DNA from: an uncultured Bacteroidota bacterium
GTDB taxonomy: Bacteria; Bacteroidota; Bacteroidia; Chitinophagales; Chitinophagaceae
Assembly: GCA_903933995.1 (NCBI GenBank)
Contig: CAIZMD010000304.1
Coordinates: forward strand, 1 to 9,343
Reading direction: 5' to 3'
Length of the DNA: 9,343 bases
Part shown: in pieces, positions 1-5,388 of the stretch
Numbering within the stretch: position 1 is the first letter of the stretch
Layout: each line of letters begins with the position of its first letter
The notes under the pieces: model-generated
Seen by the model: only the letters and a program-made list of their open reading frames with translations
Told to the model about the DNA's origin: nothing
Database searches by the model: none
Position numbers and translations under genes: made by a program

Positions 1-563
1 GAAATCCGAATCATGGCTTCTGTTTCTTTTAGCTCTAATTGCAGGGATTGCATAAAGGCATCTTTTTCCAAAGCTTGGTGCAATAATCTTACCATGCCTT
101 CTTGGTCCAATGCTTTGAGCACATATACCTGACACCTGCTTAGCAAGGCGCTATTCACTTCAAAACTAGGGTTCTCTGTAGTTGCACCAATCAAGGTGAT
201 AATGCCTTTTTCAACGGCACCCAAAAGGGCATCTTGTTGGCCCTTGTTGAATCTATGAATCTCATCAATAAATAGAATAGAGCCTATTTGTTCTTTGGCA
301 GTTTCAATAACTTCTCTTACGTCTTTAACCCCGCTACTGATAGCGCTCAATTGAAAATAGGGCACTTGTAAACTATGGGCAATAATATTGGCGATAGTGG
401 TCTTTCCAACGCCTGGTGGTCCCCATAAAATCATAGAGGGGATTCTACCATTTTCAATGGCATTGCGCAAAATACTACCCTTTCCTGTCAGGTGTTCTTG
501 GCCTATCAAGTCATCCAGGGTTGCTGGTCTAATCCGCTCTGCTAATGGAATACTGTTGTTCAC
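1..563 (-). CDS. rarA: Replication-associated recombination protein A (RarA/MgsA), AAA+ ATPase, C-terminus cut by window edge
   Basis: RarA is a cytosolic AAA+ ATPase of the clamp-loader type that acts at stalled replication forks and single-strand gaps. The first 187 codons are present; the family is usually 420-450 residues, so the C-terminal oligomerisation part lies outside the window. Visible motifs are the RarA-like N-terminus (PLAERIRPATLDDLIGQ, residues 6-22), Walker A GPPGVGKTT (48-56), Walker B ILFIDEIHRFNKGQQDALL (96-114), sensor 1 IGATTENPSFEVN (125-137) and the arginine-finger region ALLSRC (139-144). The start is taken as GTG at 563: an in-frame TAG lies four codons upstream, no in-frame ATG lies between, and the protein aligns from this point. 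It follows the membrane-protein gene on the same strand after 55 bp with no terminator visible, so it may be co-transcribed with the upstream cluster. The sequence TACTTTGC just before the start is one base short of a -7 box, so an own promoter is possible. Family assignment is very secure. Confidence 0.95.
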   Translation of the reverse strand, partial: MNNSIPLAERIRPATLDDLIGQEHLTGKGSILRNAIENGRIPSMILWGPPGVGKTTIANIIAHSLQVPYFQLSAISSGVKDVREVIETAKEQIGSILFIDEIHRFNKGQQDALLGAVEKGIITLIGATTENPSFEVNSALLSRCQVYVLKALDQEGMVRLLHQALEKDAFMQSLQLELKETEAMIRI

Positions 564-618
564 ATGAGCAAAGTACTAAAATGTAAGGGCTTTTGAAAAG
601 GAAATTATCAAATGGCGT

Positions 619-1131
619 TTAAGCTTCTTTTGGTAAAAACAGGTGGGCGTATTCTTTGAGCAATTTGAAACAAATGCTAATATGTACCAATAGGGCCAAT
701 GACAAAAAGAAGAAGAAATAGGCCATCCCTTTCAACATTTTAAGAAATAAACCACTGTTCATTTGGCTAGACATGTTGGGTTGGGCTGCCATTGCTTTAT
801 CGGCAAATTCTTGTAGGTTGGCTGAACCCATATAAAAAATACTGACTGAAACAAGCATGAACTGAAATCCTAGAAACAACGTCACATAAGCGTTTACTTT
901 AATCCAATCTTTTACGGATGCTCCTAATGGTAGTTTTTTATTTACACCCATGAGTAGAAAATAAAAAGAAACTATCACGTAGATAATCATCCCTGTAATT
1001 AGAAAGACCGGAAATAAAAGGCTTGGATTTCCTAGCGCCATCACAATGGCTATCAAATCCATAATGATGAAAAAGAAAGCAATAGGTAAGAGTATAAAAC
1101 TCAATATTCTAAATAATGTAGTTGCGTTCAT
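619..1131 (-). CDS. Small four-helix integral membrane protein, function unknown
   Basis: This 170-residue protein was not recognised as a named family. Hydrophobicity suggests four membrane helices at about residues 8-33, 37-61, 79-101 and 132-157. The first two form a tight hairpin with a GNP turn. A basic loop at 63-74 (VNKKLPLGASVK) fits the inside of the membrane. A 30-residue Met/Gln/Ser-rich loop (102-131) between helices 3 and 4 would then lie outside, with a short charged tail ending in KEA. No cysteine pair, catalytic motif or lipobox is visible. The ATG is 9 bp after the stop of the transglutaminase-like gene, so it is almost certainly co-transcribed and possibly translationally coupled with it. 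This makes it a candidate membrane partner of the ATP-grasp/alpha-E/transglutaminase set. Open frame, spacing and composition support a real gene; its function is unknown. Confidence 0.85.
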   Translation of the reverse strand: MNATTLFRILSFILLPIAFFFIIMDLIAIVMALGNPSLLFPVFLITGMIIYVIVSFYFLLMGVNKKLPLGASVKDWIKVNAYVTLFLGFQFMLVSVSIFYMGSANLQEFADKAMAAQPNMSSQMNSGLFLKMLKGMAYFFFFLSLALLVHISICFKLLKEYAHLFLPKEA

Positions 1132-1140
1132 GGCAGGCGG

Positions 1141-2088
1141 CTATTGTTGTTGTTGGCCAGCAAAGTTATCAATAATTAGTTCTGCCTCCTCCGATGCGGA
1201 TTGTTTTTGCATTTTAACGGCATTGATTTCTTCAAATACATGTCCATCTTCATATCCAACAGAAACATAAACAGAAAGAGATTGTCTGGCAGGACCCTTA
1301 AAAGTACCCTTGGCTGGTGTGCAATCACTAAAATCCCTTCCAACGGCTAATTTTACGTGGTTATTGGTTGCCCAAACATTGTTGGTAGGATCAATGCCAA
1401 TCCAACCATGATTGGGTATATATGCTTCAACCCATGCGTGGGTAGCACCTTCACCCCGCATTCCATTTTTATTGGGGCAGATATAGCCACTCACATATCT
1501 AGAGGGGATCCCAATCATCCTAAGCAATTCCAGCATCACGTGGGCAAAATCCTGACAAACCCCCGCTTTTTGAGCTACTATTTCATCTACGGTAGTTTCA
1601 ATAGTGGTAATCCCCTTGATATAGGTAAAATCAGTAAAAATAAATGCACAACAATCTTTGACAATCTGGTCAATGGTTTTGTCTGGGCTGTAAAAACTAG
1701 CTATATAAGACTGCATCAAGGCTTCAGAACTACTAGGGGAGGTTCTAACCAACTCTAAAAGGTGTAGGTCATTTCCAATAGCTTGTTCCAAGTCCTTTAC
1801 ATAACTGGGTAAAGCAATGCTTGGTTCAGGAGCAATAGCTGTTCTAACGGTTAACTTGCTCTCAATCACCATTTCTTTATGGGGTTGCAATAGGTTAAAA
1901 CAACCTGTCTTATTGCCCCAATAATCAGTAAAGGTCAAAACTTCTGGTTGACCCGTGATAATCAGTTCTTGATGCAATACTTCTTGCTCAGGTACAACAA
2001 ATGGGAAAATCTTGATTTCATTCACACTTTCCTTAACCGGTCTATCGTAATCGTATCTGGTAATGTGATGTATCGTGAAAACGGACAT
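1141..2088 (-). CDS. Transglutaminase-like cysteine hydrolase (COG1305 type) of the ATP-grasp/alpha-E gene set
   Basis: The 315-residue protein has a beta-rich bacterial transglutaminase N-terminal domain (about residues 1-85, starting SVFTIHHITRYDYDRPV) followed by a transglutaminase core (about 140-265). The papain-like triad is visible: Cys178 in KAGVCQDFAH, His217 in GATHAWVEAY and Asp233 in GWIGIDPTNN. The downstream block VGRDFSDCTPAKGTFKG (249-265) is typical of this subfamily. No signal peptide or membrane segment is seen, so it is likely cytosolic. Family members are thought to cleave or transfer amide/isopeptide bonds; the substrate is unknown. It lies 12 bp after the alpha-E gene and 9 bp before the membrane-protein gene, consistent with one operon. 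By inference it hydrolyses or transfers a product made by the ATP-grasp enzyme upstream. The C-terminal tail after 295 is acidic and ends GQQQQ, which looks disordered. The ATG at 2088 matches the family N-terminus. Confidence 0.93.
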   Translation of the reverse strand: MSVFTIHHITRYDYDRPVKESVNEIKIFPFVVPEQEVLHQELIITGQPEVLTFTDYWGNKTGCFNLLQPHKEMVIESKLTVRTAIAPEPSIALPSYVKDLEQAIGNDLHLLELVRTSPSSSEALMQSYIASFYSPDKTIDQIVKDCCAFIFTDFTYIKGITTIETTVDEIVAQKAGVCQDFAHVMLELLRMIGIPSRYVSGYICPNKNGMRGEGATHAWVEAYIPNHGWIGIDPTNNVWATNNHVKLAVGRDFSDCTPAKGTFKGPARQSLSVYVSVGYEDGHVFEEINAVKMQKQSASEEAELIIDNFAGQQQQ

Positions 2089-2100
2089 GCGCTAGGCTGT

Positions 2101-3042
2101 TTAAGAATAAGAGAAATAGGTTCTGCCTAAGTCACGGCTGAATTCGTTTAATTCCTTCCGAACATAAGTCAGATAGTTTTCCAACCCTTCTCTTTCTACC
2201 AATTCCAAATCAGCAAATTTTACAGAACTGTATAATCTGCCAAAGGAACGGCTCAATTGAATGCTACCTTCCACAGGGTTAGAAGCTGCAATATCGGATA
2301 AATATTTGTTAGCCCTGTCCAAAGCATAATAAACTGACCTAGGGAAGTTTTTGTCAAACAATAATTGTTGCGCTACATTATAATTGTGGTGCTGGTTGCT
2401 ATAGTTTTTCAAATGCAGCTCATAACCAGATAATGCCAATAAAAGGCTTCTCCAAAAAAGAATATCCTGTTCGTTTTTAAAATCAAACCCCGTTTTCTTA
2501 AAATAAAAATGGGTAAACTCTGCAGTTAACAAACACCTTTCCGTTTGTTTGCCCAGGTTCATATAATTCCATCCTTGTCCCCTTGGCATGGTACTATCTA
2601 AAATACCACAGAATTGATCACTACTATTGATGAAAGCATCTATGATTAAAATAGCATCCTGTCCAGAGAGCTTTTCAGCAATGCCTGGTTGGTTTACCTG
2701 ATGATAAATCAGGTTCATCTGTTCCCAAACTTCCTTGGTAATTTGATCTTGTACTCCTCTGGCATTTTCTCTAGCCCTTGTGATAATTACTTTTAAAGAA
2801 TTGGTATTCTTGGTATCTAGTAATAGGTATTTTAAGGCTGCAGAATTGTTCTGTTTTAAACCTGCTATTTCTTCTTGATTCAAAGATGTAAAAATCTTTA
2901 AAGCAGGTTCCCAGGTCATACCACTGGCCTGAACTTTATCAAAGGAAAGGATATAACTGGTTTTCATCAAACGGAGCATGCCATCTGCACGTTCCATATA
3001 ACGGTGCATCCAATATAGTGAGTCGGCTATTCTACTTAACAT
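2101..3042 (-). CDS. Alpha-E domain-containing protein (COG2307)
   Basis: This 313-residue, mostly helical protein belongs to the alpha-E family, whose biochemical role is unknown. The diagnostic N-terminus MLSRIADSLYWMHRYMERAD is intact, with the family glutamate at position 18. Later conserved blocks are RARENARGVQDQIT (89-102) followed by WEQMN, the GWNYMNLGKQTER segment (157-169) and FPRSVYYAL (233-241). The length is normal for a single-unit member. It lacks a signal peptide and membrane helices, so it is probably cytosolic. It sits 33 bp after the circularly permuted ATP-grasp gene and 12 bp before the transglutaminase-like gene, which is the standard arrangement for this trio. In some bacteria alpha-E is fused to the ATP-grasp protein, so a direct physical partnership is a fair inference. 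The start at 3042 coincides with the conserved family N-terminus. Confidence 0.93.
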   Translation of the reverse strand: MLSRIADSLYWMHRYMERADGMLRLMKTSYILSFDKVQASGMTWEPALKIFTSLNQEEIAGLKQNNSAALKYLLLDTKNTNSLKVIITRARENARGVQDQITKEVWEQMNLIYHQVNQPGIAEKLSGQDAILIIDAFINSSDQFCGILDSTMPRGQGWNYMNLGKQTERCLLTAEFTHFYFKKTGFDFKNEQDILFWRSLLLALSGYELHLKNYSNQHHNYNVAQQLLFDKNFPRSVYYALDRANKYLSDIAASNPVEGSIQLSRSFGRLYSSVKFADLELVEREGLENYLTYVRKELNEFSRDLGRTYFSYS

Positions 3043-3075
3043 AGTCTTAGTTTCAAGTGCTACAATGCTGTTTCA

Positions 3076-4539
3076 TTATTGGTTGGGCATATCTACTACC
3101 CATGTGTCTTTGCTACCACCACCCTGTGAAGAGTTTACAACCAAGGAGCCTTCTCTTAAAGCCACCCTGGTTAAACCTCCTGCTACCACTTCTATGCCGT
3201 TGGGTCCACAAAGTGAATAGGGGCGTAGGTCTACATGTCTAGGCTGCAACTTGCCATCTATTAAACAAGGAACAGTAGACAATTGAATAATGGGTTGTGC
3301 AATAAAACCACGCGGATTGGCCAAAATATTTTCCTTGGCTTTTTCCATTGCTGCTTCAGTAGCACTATTCCCCATAACCATACCATACCCGCCTGATTGA
3401 TTGGTCTCTTTGATCACCATCTTGTGCATGTTCTTGAAAACATGTTCCCGCTCCTGATCATTATTCATATGATAGGTGGGAATATTGGGTAGGATAATTT
3501 CCTCGTTCAAATAATATTTGATCATATCTGGAACATAGGCATAAACGGCTTTGTCATCGGCCACGCCATTACCTAGGGCATTCACAATGGCTACATTTCC
3601 CTTTCTATAAGCACTAATTAATCCTGGTACACCCAAAGCAGAATCTGGTCTAAACACCAAGGGGTCTAAAAATTCATCATCAATTCTTCTATAAATCACG
3701 TCTACCTGTCTTAGACCGGCCGTGGTTTTCATGAATACTTTTTGATTGTCTACCAATAAATCTCTTCCCTCTACTAACTGAATACCCATTTGTCTAGCCA
3801 AAAAAGTATGTTCAAAATAGGCTGAATTATACATGCCTGGAGTAAGCAAAACCACCGTTGGATTGGCGTTTTGTCTAGGAGCTAAATGAACCAAGTTGTC
3901 ATGTAATAACAAAGGATAATTGTTAATCATCCTAACATTGTTATCTGCCAATAAATTTGGGAAAATCCGCTTGGTCACTTCTCTATTCTCCAACATATAA
4001 GAGACGCCAGAAGGAGTTCTCAAATTGTCCTCAAGAATATAGAAAGTGCCATCATCACCCCTAATTAAATCAATACCCGCAATATGTACATAGATATCAA
4101 ATGGCACTTTAATGCCATATACTTCACGGGTAAAATGCGGACAGGATGCAATTAAATCGGCAGGAATTACCCCATCTTTGACAATTTCCTGCTCATTGTA
4201 AATGTCTTTTAGAAAAAGATTGAGCGCCTTGATTCTTTGTTGAATGCCTTTTTCAATATGATTCCATTCAGAACCAGTGATGATTCTTGGAATAATGTCA
4301 AATGGGAAAATTCTTTCAATTCCCTCGTTTTCACTGTAAACAGTAAAAGTAATTCCCTGGCTCATAAATAGTTCAGAAGCCAGTTTATGTTTCTGTTCCA
4401 GCTCAGCCAAACTCAATTGGCTACCGGTTTCATAGATAGAATAGTACTGTTGCCTAATTCCATCGTTGCTTTTCATTTCGTCCCAAATATGGGGCACGAT
4501 GGGGTAATTGTTGAAGAGGGCCTCTCCCGTCATAAGCAT
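3076..4539 (-). CDS. Circularly permuted ATP-grasp protein (COG2308), predicted amide/peptide ligase
   Basis: The 487-residue protein is a circularly permuted ATP-grasp enzyme, predicted to form an amide bond using ATP. Its substrates have not been established. Family blocks in order are ERIFPFDIIPRII (75-87), DLIRGDDGTFYILEDNLRTP (157-176), with the acidic/Asn metal-ligand pattern EDN at 170-172, SGVSYMLENR (177-186), VIYRRIDDEFLDP (281-293), NALGNGVADDKAVYAYVPD (320-338), the nucleotide-loop-like VIKETNQSGGYGM (375-387) and QPRHVDLRPY (432-441). The C-terminus carries NSSQGGGSKDTWV (469-481). The length is normal for a standalone member. ATG at 4539 is assigned; ATG at 4533 two codons later is equally possible, and no clear ribosome site separates them. 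It is the first gene of the minus-strand cluster with alpha-E and the transglutaminase-like protein. Its leader holds a hairpin with a U-tract, so expression may be controlled by premature termination. Confidence 0.94.
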   Translation of the reverse strand: MLMTGEALFNNYPIVPHIWDEMKSNDGIRQQYYSIYETGSQLSLAELEQKHKLASELFMSQGITFTVYSENEGIERIFPFDIIPRIITGSEWNHIEKGIQQRIKALNLFLKDIYNEQEIVKDGVIPADLIASCPHFTREVYGIKVPFDIYVHIAGIDLIRGDDGTFYILEDNLRTPSGVSYMLENREVTKRIFPNLLADNNVRMINNYPLLLHDNLVHLAPRQNANPTVVLLTPGMYNSAYFEHTFLARQMGIQLVEGRDLLVDNQKVFMKTTAGLRQVDVIYRRIDDEFLDPLVFRPDSALGVPGLISAYRKGNVAIVNALGNGVADDKAVYAYVPDMIKYYLNEEIILPNIPTYHMNNDQEREHVFKNMHKMVIKETNQSGGYGMVMGNSATEAAMEKAKENILANPRGFIAQPIIQLSTVPCLIDGKLQPRHVDLRPYSLCGPNGIEVVAGGLTRVALREGSLVVNSSQGGGSKDTWVVDMPNQ

Positions 4540-4559
4540 TGTTTTGTATGGTCAGTTAC

Positions 4560-4606
4560 AAAAAAAAGGTTGCAAGCCAGCCTATTATGGCTTAGCGAAC
4601 AACCTT
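4560..4606 (-). terminator. Terminator-like hairpin with U-tract in the leader of the ATP-grasp cluster (possible attenuator)
   Basis: Read on the minus strand, AAGGTTG (4606-4600) pairs perfectly with CAACCTT (4572-4566). An inner helix AAGCC (4593-4589) pairs with GGCTT (4578-4574), with unpaired bases between the two helices and a ten-base loop. The outer stem runs straight into eight T residues (4567-4560), as in a Rho-independent terminator. No full-length gene lies upstream on this strand, and the ATP-grasp ATG is only 20 nt downstream. It is therefore either a regulated terminator in the 5' leader or a plain stop for transcription coming from the right. The structure is read directly from the sequence; the regulatory role is inferred. 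Confidence 0.6.
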
Positions 4607-4683
4607 CCCCAAATTAAGGATAAAATTGATTGGGCAGTTATGAAATTGTAAACTGATAAAAATTCGTCATAAAAATTCGTCAT
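4585..4683 (-). CDS. Possible 32-aa leader peptide ORF ending inside the attenuator-like hairpin
   Basis: A small ORF starts with ATG at 4683 and ends with TAA in the loop region of the hairpin upstream of the ATP-grasp gene. It begins MTNFYDEFLS and is rich in Phe, Tyr, Ile, Leu and Ser, ending WGRLFAKP. The sequence GAGGAG precedes the ATG, but the spacing of only two bases is shorter than ideal. It has no recognisable domain, and its first codons are made by a 13-bp tandem repeat, so a chance ORF is quite possible. The reason to list it is its position: a ribosome finishing this ORF would cover the 5' arm of the hairpin, the geometry expected of a translated leader controlling termination. 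No run of one amino acid codon typical of biosynthetic attenuators is seen. Confidence 0.2.
   Translation of the reverse strand: MTNFYDEFLSVYNFITAQSILSLIWGRLFAKP
4656..4681. repeat. Two perfect tandem copies of a 13-bp unit
   Basis: The unit ATAAAAATTCGTC occurs at 4656-4668 and again at 4669-4681 with no mismatch; the next two bases (AT) continue the pattern. It lies in the divergent intergenic region between the ATP-grasp cluster and the GNAT-like gene. Because 13 is not a multiple of 3 it shifts frame, and it makes two ATGACG starts on the minus strand. It may be a protein-binding site pair or simply a slippage duplication. Confidence 0.7.
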
Positions 4684-4689
4684 TTCTCC

Positions 4690-4709
4690 TCGGCGTCTGC
4701 CGATTTTTT
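4690..4709 (+). terminator. Compact terminator-like hairpin on the plus strand in the divergent intergenic region
   Basis: TCGGC (4690-4694) pairs with GCCGA (4699-4703) around the loop GTCT, followed at once by six T residues (4704-4709). This is a short but GC-rich intrinsic-terminator pattern on the plus strand. No plus-strand gene ends before it, since the left neighbour is the leader of the minus-strand cluster. It could stop antisense transcription out of that cluster or act in the far leader of the GNAT-like gene. On the minus strand it is not followed by a T-run. Confidence 0.45.
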
Positions 4710-4755
4710 GCTAGAAATTGCCCTGTTGGTGGTATCATTTGGAGGAGCTTGGAGA

Positions 4756-4763
4756 TAGTTTTG
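4756..4763 (+). promoter_or_regulatory. Candidate -7 promoter box for the GNAT-like gene
   Basis: TAGTTTTG matches the Bacteroidota -7 consensus TAnnTTTG exactly. It lies 25 bp before the ATG at 4789, so a start about 7 nt downstream would give a leader of roughly 19 nt. A -33 element is not clear: TTTG at 4738-4741 is only 14 bp away, less than the usual spacing of about 19-21. Confidence 0.4.
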
Positions 4764-4788
4764 AAGGAGTCAAAGAAATACCCCACAA

Positions 4789-5319
4789 ATGGTCTACTCC
4801 AACAGCATGGTCACAAATATCAGAATCGCTTCCGAGAAGGATTTTGATGATATTTTCCGGATCTGGCAGGATGGACAAAAATATGCCATCAATCCAGACC
4901 CGCTTCGTGATGAATTGTTTATCAAAGAAGAACTAAAAGCTCAATTTAAACAGAAAGATGCCCATTTTTTTGTGGCAGTGAGTACGGATGGACAAATTAC
5001 TGGATGGCAATCATTGATTCCATTGATTCATAATCCGCTTATGTCTAACAAAGTAGTAGAGTCAAGTACCTATATTTCTGACAAGTACTTGAATATGAAT
5101 GTGGGTTATGATTTATTAAAATTTGCCTGTGGGTTTGCCAGATATATTGAAGCCGAGTTTATTTTTTCTTGGACCTTATCTACCAACAAACCATTGATTA
5201 GATTGGCTCAAAAACTAAACTGGCAATTGGTTGGCGAATTACCCATTCCCAATAAAAATCCACACGCAGCTAGCATGTTGTATTATGTGTACAATGTGCC
5301 ACATTCAGAAAAATACTAG
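4789..5319 (+). CDS. GNAT-fold N-acetyltransferase-like protein with degenerate acetyl-CoA loop
   Basis: This 176-residue protein has the layout of a GNAT acetyltransferase related to phosphinothricin/amino-acid acetyltransferases. The opening strand and helix are IRIASEKDFDDIFRIWQDG (11-29), the central strands HFFVAVSTDGQITGWQSL (59-76), the beta4-alpha3 region VESSTYISDKYLNMNVGYDL (90-109), and the late block STNKPLIRLAQKLNWQLVG (131-149) recalls the S-x-N-x2-L-x-K-x-GF segment of the family. The pyrophosphate-binding loop normally reads R/Q-x-x-G-x-G/A; here it is LNMNVG (101-106), keeping only the last Gly. Acetyl-CoA binding may thus be weakened or altered. The start may be ATG 4789 or ATG 4807 (Met7), where family similarity begins; the nearest purine-rich site, AAGGAG, is 19 bp before 4789, too far for a normal ribosome site. 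The gene is monocistronic and convergent with aspS, with a strong terminator after it. The substrate is unknown. Confidence 0.8.
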   Translation: MVYSNSMVTNIRIASEKDFDDIFRIWQDGQKYAINPDPLRDELFIKEELKAQFKQKDAHFFVAVSTDGQITGWQSLIPLIHNPLMSNKVVESSTYISDKYLNMNVGYDLLKFACGFARYIEAEFIFSWTLSTNKPLIRLAQKLNWQLVGELPIPNKNPHAASMLYYVYNVPHSEKY

Positions 5320-5336
5320 TTCCCCCAATGGTCAAT

Positions 5337-5368
5337 AAAAAAGCGGTCCTATTTTTGGGCCGCTTTTT
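5337..5368. terminator. Bidirectional intrinsic terminator between the GNAT-like gene and aspS
   Basis: GCGGTCC (5343-5349) pairs with GGGCCGC (5357-5363), including one G-T pair, around the loop TATTTTT. Six A residues before it and five T residues after it extend the stem and give a U-tract in both directions. It lies 17 bp after the stop of the plus-strand GNAT-like gene and 20 bp after the stop of minus-strand aspS, so it should end both transcripts. Confidence 0.9.
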
Positions 5369-5388
5369 ATTTTTAGTATCATCCAATT

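Noticed and set aside
1357..1758. 133-codon plus-strand frame antisense to the transglutaminase-like gene
   Set aside because: It lies wholly inside a gene with an intact catalytic triad; composition and lack of motifs fit an antisense shadow.
4690..4709. Hairpin considered as a riboswitch or T-box element
   Set aside because: It is only a five-base-pair stem with a tetraloop and T-run; no larger conserved aptamer-like structure is seen around it.
4718..4936. 72-codon plus-strand frame across the start of the GNAT-like gene
   Set aside because: It overlaps the GNAT-like gene in another frame, shows no family resemblance and no independent start signal.
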